NCBI RefSeq assembly: GCF_004762045.1
Contig: NZ_SJOM01000007.1
Coordinates: 2,881,820-2,945,819, forward strand
Direction of reading: 5' to 3'
Length of the DNA stretch: 64,000 bases
Source: Mycobacterium sp. DL99
GTDB taxonomy: Bacteria > Actinomycetota > Actinomycetes > Mycobacteriales > Mycobacteriaceae
Shown: positions 57,917 through 64,000 of the stretch, one piece after another
How positions within the stretch are numbered: position 1 is the stretch's first letter
How the letters are laid out: every line of letters begins with the position of its first letter
Notes under the pieces: model-generated
What the model was told of the DNA's origin: nothing
Seen by the model: only the letters and a program-made list of their open reading frames with translations
Database searches by the model: none
Made by a program: the position numbers and the translations under genes

Positions 57917-58609
57917 GTGTGGCTGTGGGGCGCTGCCGCGGTCGTCGGCGCGGCTTACGGGGTGTTTCTGCTCGTGGTGGCTCTGCGCTTGCCGGCCGGT
58001 GCCGATCTCACCGGCCAGTTCTTCGCCCAGCCCGCGGTCAAGGCGCTGCCTGCCCTGCTGCTGGCGGCGGCCGCGTGGGCACATCCGATCGTGCGGGAAC
58101 GCCGCTGGCTGGTCGGTGCGCTGGTGTTCTCCGCGCTCGGCGACTTCCTGCTCGCCATCCCGTGGTGGCAGCCGTCCTTCGTGCTCGGACTGGCCGCATT
58201 CCTGGTCGCGCACCTGTGCTTCCTGGGCGCACTGCTGCCCCTGGTGCGGCGCTCGACGCCGCGCCTGATCGCCGTCGCAGTCACGATCCTCGCCTGCCTG
58301 GCGCTGCTGACCTGGTTCTGGCCCCGGCTCGTCGAACAAGGGATGGCCGTTCCGGTGGTCGCCTACATCGCGGTGCTCGGAGCCATGGTGTGCACGGCGC
58401 TGCTGGCCCGTCTGCCCACCCCGTGGACCGCGGCCGGGGCGGTGTGTTTCGCGGTGTCGGACTCCATGATCGGCATCAGTCAGTTCGTGCGTGGCGACCA
58501 GTTGCTCGCCGTTCCGATCTGGTGGGCGTACGCGACGTCGCTACTGCTGATCACGGCGGGCATGTTCTTCGGCCGGGCGTCAGACAAGTCTGCTAAAGCT
58601 GTGAAGTGA
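57917..58609 (+). CDS. YhhN/lysoplasmalogenase-like membrane protein
   Basis: A 230-aa protein with about eight membrane helices and the YhhN family pattern: [21 protein letters not shown] (Asp in a membrane helix) and [14 protein letters not shown] (second Asp), the residues thought to be catalytic in lysoplasmalogenase TMEM86 relatives. It matches Rv1401 by position. GTG at 57917 is used; ATG at 57851 would overlap the start of the divergent lipase gene. Its stop overlaps priA as GTGA. Confidence 0.82.
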   Translation: MWLWGAAAVVGAAYGVFLLVVALRLPAGADLTGQFFAQPAVKALPALLLAAAAWAHPIVRERRWLVGALVFSALGDFLLAIPWWQPSFVLGLAAFLVAHLCFLGALLPLVRRSTPRLIAVAVTILACLALLTWFWPRLVEQGMAVPVVAYIAVLGAMVCTALLARLPTPWTAAGAVCFAVSDSMIGISQFVRGDQLLAVPIWWAYATSLLLITAGMFFGRASDKSAKAVK

Positions 58610-60606
58610 CGATCACCCGCCGCGCCGCCGAGCATGAGCCCATCGCGCGGGTGCTTCCCCTGCTCACCGTTCCGCACCTGGACCGGGAGTTCGACTATCT
58701 GGTGTCGGAAGAACAATCCGACGATGCCCAGCCCGGCGTGCGGGTCCGGGTGCGCTTCAACGGCAGGCTGGTCGACGCGTACCTGCTGGAGCGGCGGTCC
58801 GACACCGACCACACCGGAAAGCTGGGCTGGCTCGATCGGGTGGTCTCGCCCGAGCCGGTACTCACCGCGGAGATCCGGCGGCTCGTCGACGCCGTCGCGG
58901 CCCGCTACGCCGGAACCCGCGCGGACGTGCTGCGTCTGGCGGTGCCGCCGCGCCACGCCAGGGCCGAGAAGCAGACTCCCGCCGAGCCGGAGCCGGTCGC
59001 GGCCATCCCGGTCGACACCAGCGCCTGGGCCCGTTACGGCCGTGGCGAACAGTTCCTGACCGCAATCGGTGAAGGCCGTGCGGCGCGGGCCGTGTGGCAG
59101 GCGCTACCCGGGGAGAACTGGACACACCGGCTGGCCGAGGCGGCCGCCGTGGCGGTCAACGCGGGTCTGGGCGTGGTGGCCGTGGTGCCGGATCAGCGCG
59201 ATGTGGATGCGCTGTATGCCGCGGCGACCGAACAGGTGCCCGCGTCGCGGGTGGTGGCGTTGTCGGCCGGGCTGGGCCCGTCGGCCCGGTACCGCCGCTG
59301 GCTGGCTGCGCTGCGGGGACAGGCCCAGGTGGTGATCGGCACCCGCAGTGCGGTGTTCGCCCCGGTGACCAACCTCGGGTTGGTGCTGGTGTGGGACGAC
59401 GGCGACGACAACCTCGCCGAGCCGCGCGCGCCGTACCCCCATGCCCGCGAGGTCGCCATGCTGCGGGCACATCAGCTGCGCTGCGCCGCGATCATCGGTG
59501 GCTATGCACGGACCGCCGAGGCACAGGCCCTGGTGCGCACCCGCTGGGCGCACGACGTGGTGGCGGCCCGGCCGGTGGTCCGCGCCGCCGCACCACGGGT
59601 GGTCGCGCTGGAAGGCAGCGGGTACGCCCAGGAACGCGACCCGGCCGCCCACACCGCCCGGCTGCCGTCCATGGCGCTGCAGGCGGCCCGTTCGGCGCTG
59701 CAGGCCGAACACCCGGTGCTCATCCAGGTTCCGCGCCGCGGCTACGTGCCTGCGCTGGCCTGTGCGCGCTGTCGCGCCGTGACCCGCTGCAGGCACTGCA
59801 CCGGCCCGCTGGCCCTGCCGGACCGCGGGAGCGCAGCTGCCGAATGCCGGTGGTGCGGCCGGGCCGAACCTGCATTGCGTTGTGCGCGTTGCGGTTCGGA
59901 TGCGGTGCGGGCGGTCGTGGTGGGAGCGCGCCGTACCGCGGAGGAGTTGGGCCGGGCGTTTCCTGGCACCTCCGTGATCACCTCGGGCGGCGACGCGGTG
60001 CTCGGTACGGTGGGGGCTGGCCCTGCCCTGGTGGTCAGCACGCCCGGTGCGGAGCCGATCGCCGAAGGCGGGTACGGCGCGGCCCTGCTGCTCGACGCCT
60101 GGGCGCTATTGGGCCGGCAGGATCTGCGTGCCGCCGAGGACACCCTGCGCCGATGGATGGCCGCCGCTGCCCTGGTTCGGCCGCGCACCGACGGCGGGGT
60201 GGTGGCCGTGGTGGCGGAGTCGGCGATCTTCACCGTGCAGGCACTGATCCGGTGGGATCCGGTGGGGCATGCCGACGCCGAGCTCGACGGGCGCGGCGAG
60301 GTCGGACTGCCACCCGCCGTGCACATGGCGGCCATCGACGGGACGACGACAGCGGTCGAGGCACTACTCGAGACCGCGCAACTGCCCGATATCGCGGAAA
60401 TCCTCGGGCCGGTGGAACTGCCCGTCGGCGCACGCCGGCCACCGGGCCTCGACGCCGACGCCGAGGTGAGCCGGATGCTGGTCCGGGTGCCCCGCGACGG
60501 AGGCCTGGAGCTGGCGGCCGCGCTCCGCAAGGCCACCGCGGTGCTCAGCGCGCGCAAGGATCAGCAACCGTGTCGTATCCAAATCGACCCGCTGCATATC
60601 GGGTAA
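58606..60606 (+). CDS. priA: Primosomal protein N' (PriA), helicase-inactive actinobacterial form
   Basis: A 666-aa replication-restart protein. N-terminal 3'-DNA-end-binding domain ([37 protein letters not shown]), then a helicase-like domain in which Walker A is missing ([11 protein letters not shown] where GVTGSGKT should be) and DEEH is replaced by WDDGDD. The zinc-binding region keeps its cysteines: [13 protein letters not shown] and [16 protein letters not shown] (about 386-430). Actinobacterial PriA proteins are known to lack helicase motifs. GTG start at 58606. Its last 50 bases form the left copy of a direct repeat that brackets an inserted cassette, so the C-terminus may be element-derived. 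Confidence 0.93.
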   Translation: MTITRRAAEHEPIARVLPLLTVPHLDREFDYLVSEEQSDDAQPGVRVRVRFNGRLVDAYLLERRSDTDHTGKLGWLDRVVSPEPVLTAEIRRLVDAVAARYAGTRADVLRLAVPPRHARAEKQTPAEPEPVAAIPVDTSAWARYGRGEQFLTAIGEGRAARAVWQALPGENWTHRLAEAAAVAVNAGLGVVAVVPDQRDVDALYAAATEQVPASRVVALSAGLGPSARYRRWLAALRGQAQVVIGTRSAVFAPVTNLGLVLVWDDGDDNLAEPRAPYPHAREVAMLRAHQLRCAAIIGGYARTAEAQALVRTRWAHDVVAARPVVRAAAPRVVALEGSGYAQERDPAAHTARLPSMALQAARSALQAEHPVLIQVPRRGYVPALACARCRAVTRCRHCTGPLALPDRGSAAAECRWCGRAEPALRCARCGSDAVRAVVVGARRTAEELGRAFPGTSVITSGGDAVLGTVGAGPALVVSTPGAEPIAEGGYGAALLLDAWALLGRQDLRAAEDTLRRWMAAAALVRPRTDGGVVAVVAESAIFTVQALIRWDPVGHADAELDGRGEVGLPPAVHMAAIDGTTTAVEALLETAQLPDIAEILGPVELPVGARRPPGLDADAEVSRMLVRVPRDGGLELAAALRKATAVLSARKDQQPCRIQIDPLHIG

Positions 60607-60623
60607 GGCGGATACTTCTCCCG
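60555..60623. repeat. Left copy of the priA 3'-end direct repeat (att-like)
   Basis: About 69 bases covering the last codons of priA, its stop and 17 bases beyond. Bases 60555-60584 are identical to 62186-62215 (30 of 30, starting CAAGGATCAGC); the rest matches imperfectly through CTTCTCCCG versus CTTCACCCG. This looks like one end of an integrative element. Confidence 0.85.
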
Positions 60624-62215
60624 TTGTGGCTCTAAGCACGCAGTGCTGCAACGGTTTCCGCACTGGCTGCAACCGTGCCGTTCGCAACTTCCCGTGCGGA
60701 ATCAAGGTCCACATAAGAGCGAGGGGGAAACCCGCGAATGGGTTACTCGCGGCCTGCGTGACGCAAAAATTGTTGAGGTTAGATGTCAATACGGGACGAC
60801 TGCTCAGGAAATTCTCGTTATACGTCGTTCCTCGGGGCGTAATTCCCGATTTTTACACCAGCGAGTTCAAGCCTTTTTAGTTTCAAGGTGCATAAGTCCT
60901 CAAACCAGTCGGTTTCCTTTCCCGACCACGGATGATTGTTTTTGTAGTTTTCACCCATGCTGGCGAGTAGTACGTCTTCAAAGCGTGTAATTTGTCCCAT
61001 CCGTGAACCATTGGCGATTCTGCTGATGGTGTCATCGTTATAGCCGTCGAGGGCATGGTCAACCTGCTTGATTGACGTAAAGCCTAAGTGTTTCAGCATG
61101 CGGGTTGCGAAACTGTAACTCCACTCTCGCATGCGTCCATCCTCTCCCAATTTCTTGTCGAGAAGTGTCTTCAAGCTATCGGGAGTAAGCTCCACATCGA
61201 GATCGCCAGAAGCGATGCGTTTCCGGGCGTCCTCTAGTAGTTTGCGGTGCGCGTCCTCCAGTGCTTGGAATTCTCGATCGCCGATCTCCAACATTCCGGC
61301 GAGCGCAAGGAATCGTCTACGAATTTCCTTTGGTAGCACGTCTACTGCTTTGTATTGAATCTCGTGTTCAATCTCCGCCCAGGCGTGTTGGAGAATTGTC
61401 CGCACCTGGACTTCAGCAATGAATCCACTAAACCGCGCGTATTCGGGAAGTTGTATGCGATTGTCTTTAATCTTCACGAGGTAGTGGATGCTTTGGTACC
61501 CCAAACGAGCTTCGCCGCTTTTCTCGCCTCCTCGATCGTTTCGCTCGACGATGTCGAATTGATCTTTGATTATCTTGTCGACGTGCGCCAACGAGGATAG
61601 AAAGAATGTAATCACACGTGCGGCGGCGAGGTCGGTGATATCCTGAAGTGGACTCCCATACTTGGGCCGGTCTGGATCCTCGGGATGTGGGGACGCTGCT
61701 TTTTTGCCGAAACTCTCAATTTCCTTAGCCCGCGATTCAATGGAGTGAACCATCACATTGTCGTGATTCAGAGACCGTTCCAGGATATCTCGAATTGTCT
61801 TTGCAAAATCCTGGTACGTGCCCCGTATGCGTCGATACTCGTCTTCGGCGCGGACCTGATGAGCCTCGAAATCGAAGCCGAGCGAATCCTCGCCCGACGG
61901 TTCAGCCGGGTCGAGGCCTGCGCTGCCGGTGGCAAGTGGAGTCGAGGGACGCTCGCTGGCGGTCGTAGTCATTTGTCTCCTGAGCCAGTAGGGCCGTGCC
62001 TGGGCGAACACTACCGCGATGCAAGACCCCATGAGTTCCACCCGGCTCATTTGCTGCAATCCTGCATTTTGAGCGCGAAGTCGGATGGCTCCGTATCACC
62101 GCGTAGTGTTCCAAGGACGCAGCGTCTGCGGTGGGAACGGCTAATAGTGGATCGCTGTACTGTCGCCGAGCAGCAGCAGCGCCCACAAGGATCAGCAACC
62201 GTGTCGTATCCAAAT
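60585..62215. mobile_element. Small integrative cassette in the priA 3' end
   Basis: DNA between the two identical 30-bp cores (one core included). It is visibly lower in GC than the flanking genes, carries one RelA/SpoT-type gene on the minus strand, a small hairpin (CCGCGA at 60731-60736 with TCGCGG at 60746-60751) and no recombinase gene. One repeat completes priA and the other is a detached, synonymously diverged copy of the same coding end. This is the usual signature of site-specific integration into a gene 3' end. Because no integrase is present, mobilisation would need an enzyme from elsewhere. Inference from structure only. Confidence 0.65.
60818..61972 (-). CDS. RelA/SpoT-type nucleotidyl/pyrophosphotransferase, single domain plus C-terminal extension
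   Basis: A 384-aa protein. Residues about 65-210 are a RelA/SpoT synthetase fold: RAKEIESFGKK, DITDLAAARVI (about 111-121), G-loop GYQSIHYLVKIKD (158-170), AEVQVRT with the metal-binding Glu (186-192) and HAWAEIEHEIQYK (196-208). There is no HD hydrolase domain and no TGS/ACT regulatory region. The 175-residue C-terminal part is helical and unrecognised, ending in WFEDLCTLKLKRLELAGVK. ATG at 61972 with AGGAGA at 61982-61977. It could make (p)ppGpp/(p)ppApp or modify tRNA as toxSAS/CapRel enzymes do. Lone gene of a cassette in priA; likely horizontally acquired. Confidence 0.82.
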   Translation of the reverse strand: MTTTASERPSTPLATGSAGLDPAEPSGEDSLGFDFEAHQVRAEDEYRRIRGTYQDFAKTIRDILERSLNHDNVMVHSIESRAKEIESFGKKAASPHPEDPDRPKYGSPLQDITDLAAARVITFFLSSLAHVDKIIKDQFDIVERNDRGGEKSGEARLGYQSIHYLVKIKDNRIQLPEYARFSGFIAEVQVRTILQHAWAEIEHEIQYKAVDVLPKEIRRRFLALAGMLEIGDREFQALEDAHRKLLEDARKRIASGDLDVELTPDSLKTLLDKKLGEDGRMREWSYSFATRMLKHLGFTSIKQVDHALDGYNDDTISRIANGSRMGQITRFEDVLLASMGENYKNNHPWSGKETDWFEDLCTLKLKRLELAGVKIGNYAPRNDV

Positions 62216-62254
62216 TGATCCATTGCACATAGGGTAGGGCGAACACTTCACCCG
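62186..62254. repeat. Right copy of the priA 3'-end direct repeat (att-like)
   Basis: In frame it encodes the same C-terminal peptide as priA ([16 protein letters not shown] and stop) but with synonymous changes at Ile, Asp, Pro, Leu, His and Ile codons after the identical core. It is not attached to any gene. The similarity runs on past the stop codon, so this copy or the left one is the original chromosomal end. Confidence 0.85.
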
Positions 62255-62285
62255 GTACCGGTGAGTGCCGAACCAGGAGGCTGCG

Positions 62286-64000
62286 ATGCGCCGGGTGTGG
62301 TCGTGGTTGTTTACGTTGGGGCTCATCGCCTTTGGCCTGCTGTGGCCGCTGCTGTTCACCGGCGGGTCAGGGTCGGGCGCCGGCGGGCCTGCCGATCCGG
62401 TGTTGATCACCGATTACCGTGCTGATTTCACCGTTGACACCGCCGGACGGATGACCGCGGTCGAGACCATCACCGGTAATTTCCCCAGCGGGCGGCACGG
62501 CATCTTCCGCTACTGGGACGTGGCCAACCAGAACAATTCCCGCCTCCGGCAGGTACCCGAGATCACGTCGATCACGCTGGACGGCGCGCCGGCGCCCTAC
62601 CAACTGCTGTGGGAGAAGGGTGAGCGGTTCCGGGTGGCAAAGGTCGGTGACCCCGACACCACCCTGGACTACGGCAGCCACGTCTTCGAGATCCGCTACA
62701 CCATCGCTGGTGTCCTGGATCCGGGCAGCGTCGGTGCCGGCCGTCAGTTCGCCGGGAGTACCGGGAATCCCGACGCCCGATCCGCCTTCTACTGGAACGT
62801 CGTCGCACCCGCGTGGAACAACACGATCGAGCGGGCCGAAATCTCGGTCACGCTGCCGGCCGAGGTCACCGGCGCCGGTTGCAGTGTCGGATTCGGCGTC
62901 GGCAGCGCCTGCACGGATCTGCGCACCGACGGCAACACCGTGCGACTGGTGGCGACCGGCCTGGAGCCACACACCCCGGTGACGTTGCGCGCCGGCGTCG
63001 ACGTGGCCCCACCGCCGCAGACGACGTTGCCGTGGCCGTACACGTGGGACCGGATCCTCGGGCGGTCGGTAACCGCTCTGGTCTGGTTCGCGTTGCTGAC
63101 CGCCGGGATGGGACTGCTCGCCTACTTCTGGTCGAGGACCACCGTCGAACCCGCACCGGGGTTCCCGGTGCAGTACGCCCCGCCGGAAGGGCTCGGGCCG
63201 GTGCAGACCGAGTTCATCCGTACCGAGAGCGTCCCCAAGAACGGGCTGAGCGCAACCCTGTTCCACCTTGCCGAGCGTGGACTCGTGGAGCTGCGGCAGG
63301 TCAGTGCCCAACACTGGAAGATCAAAGGTCTCGCCAAGCCGGCCGAGTGGGCCGATGTCGATCCGGTCGGCATCGACGTGGGTGCAGCGCTCAAGGTGAT
63401 GTCCCGCGGTGCCGAGTTCTCCGCCAACAACACCGCGACATCGGGCAAGAAGCTCAGCAAGGCCAAGGCGGACATGGTGGTCGCCGTGCGCAAATGGGCG
63501 TTCGACGGCGGCTTCATGGTCAAGCGCCGCAAGGAACTGTGGATATGCGTCGCCAACGTGGTGGCGTTCCTCGCCGCGGTGGCCGGGTTCTGGCTGTGGT
63601 TCGGGATACCGGTCACGTTGTGCGGTCTGCCGTTCGCCGCGTTCTTCGTGTTCTCCGTGGGTGTCTGGTCTGGCGGTGTCGGCACTCGCCGGACCCCCGC
63701 TGGCCGGGAATTGTGGTCGCGGGCAGAGGGTTTCCATCGTCTGTTGTCCACCGATTCGGCCGAGACCCGGTTCGACTTCGCCGCCCGCAAGGATCTCTAC
63801 CTGGCCTACATTCCGTTCGCAGTGGCCGGCGGCGGCGCCGCACTGTGGGCCAAGAAATATCAGGACACGATGGGTGCCGGTGCACCCCAACCTGATTGGT
63901 ACAACTCGTCGTCGTCGGACAACAGCCACAGCTTCACCGGTGGATCCGGCGGCGCAGACTTCGACAGTTTCGAATCGGCACTATCGTCATCGATCGGGGC
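62286..64000 (+). CDS. DUF2207 membrane protein (partial, runs off the window)
   Basis: At least 571 aa. N-terminal signal/anchor (WSWLFTLGLIAFGLLWPLLF), an extracytoplasmic beta-domain of DUF2207 (ADFTVDTAGRMTAVETITGN, FRYWDVANQNN), a membrane helix (TALVWFALLTAGMGLLAYFW), a cytoplasmic winged-helix-like stretch (KNGLSATLFHLAERGLVELR), two more helices, and a Ser/Gly-rich C-terminal end that is cut by the window. ATG at 62286 with AGGAGG at 62275-62280. Function unknown; the family is widespread in actinobacteria. It probably followed priA directly before the cassette inserted. Confidence 0.88.
   Translation, partial: MRRVWSWLFTLGLIAFGLLWPLLFTGGSGSGAGGPADPVLITDYRADFTVDTAGRMTAVETITGNFPSGRHGIFRYWDVANQNNSRLRQVPEITSITLDGAPAPYQLLWEKGERFRVAKVGDPDTTLDYGSHVFEIRYTIAGVLDPGSVGAGRQFAGSTGNPDARSAFYWNVVAPAWNNTIERAEISVTLPAEVTGAGCSVGFGVGSACTDLRTDGNTVRLVATGLEPHTPVTLRAGVDVAPPPQTTLPWPYTWDRILGRSVTALVWFALLTAGMGLLAYFWSRTTVEPAPGFPVQYAPPEGLGPVQTEFIRTESVPKNGLSATLFHLAERGLVELRQVSAQHWKIKGLAKPAEWADVDPVGIDVGAALKVMSRGAEFSANNTATSGKKLSKAKADMVVAVRKWAFDGGFMVKRRKELWICVANVVAFLAAVAGFWLWFGIPVTLCGLPFAAFFVFSVGVWSGGVGTRRTPAGRELWSRAEGFHRLLSTDSAETRFDFAARKDLYLAYIPFAVAGGGAALWAKKYQDTMGAGAPQPDWYNSSSSDNSHSFTGGSGGADFDSFESALSSSIG

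Noticed and set aside
60607..60880. Small plus-strand frames after priA
   Set aside because: They lie in the cassette leader opposite or beside the RelA/SpoT gene, have no ribosome sites and no coding bias.
62367..63929. A 520-codon minus-strand open frame near the right edge
   Set aside because: Antisense of the DUF2207 gene, which is open from 62286 to the window end with a good ribosome site and clear family features.

Overview
The window is high-GC DNA whose codon use, gene content and order point to a rapid-growing mycobacterium (Mycolicibacterium-type). Diagnostic genes are mihF (mycobacterial integration host factor), pyrR with an RNA-binding leader, a 13E12/DUF222-HNH gene with a LexA-type box, and an actinobacterial PriA without helicase motifs. 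From memory, the block pyrR-pyrB-pyrC-carA-carB-pyrF-mihF-gmk-rpoZ-coaBC-metK-monooxygenase-cyp132-AraC-(gap)-lipH-YhhN-priA follows M. tuberculosis Rv1379-Rv1402. I could not run a comparison.

Layout. 1-1650: end of pepQ, then efp and nusB. 1742-3991: a molybdopterin oxidoreductase. 4095-5625: a DUF222-HNH gene preceded by a perfect SOS box. 5895-12617: a tightly coupled operon of GntR/UTRA regulator, AprB-like dicluster ferredoxin, ABC importer (lipoprotein with a NosL-like tail, permease, ATPase) and an AprA-like flavoprotein carrying HEAT repeats. I read this as an uptake-plus-redox system, perhaps for an organosulfur compound. 12777-21155: accessory metabolism (DUF664, SDR, LuxR-AAA regulator, FAD monooxygenase, serine esterase, MHS transporter). 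21219-29882: the whole pyrimidine operon with a PyrR-type hairpin in its leader, making UMP from bicarbonate and glutamine except for the dihydroorotate dehydrogenase and PyrE steps. 29870-36163: a DUF2330 protein, a Gly-Pro-rich secreted protein, then mihF-gmk-rpoZ-coaBC-metK ending in a strong hairpin. 36377-42421: ppk2, a TetR/SRPBCC pair with a palindromic operator, and the monooxygenase/P450/AraC block.

42552-54879 looks like an accessory island between the AraC gene and the lipH-priA block. It holds a DUF6086-like protein, an amidase, several orphan small proteins, DUF805, a TPR-AAA plus TPR-membrane pair, and an apparent transcription unit of two odd tRNAs (Arg-TCG and Lys-CTT, both with C1:G72 and T73) followed by a 786-aa orphan protein. 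55277-60606 returns to recognisable genes: a catalase-related peroxidase with cytochrome b561, a LipH-type esterase, a YhhN protein and priA.

The most striking structure is at 60555-62254. The 3' end of priA is present twice, as imperfect direct repeats that encode the same C-terminal peptide with synonymous differences and share a 30-bp identical core. They bracket about 1.6 kb of visibly lower-GC DNA holding one RelA/SpoT-type nucleotidyltransferase gene and no integrase. I interpret this as a small integrative cassette, probably with a defence or toxin cargo, inserted into the priA 3' end. The window closes inside a DUF2207 membrane protein.
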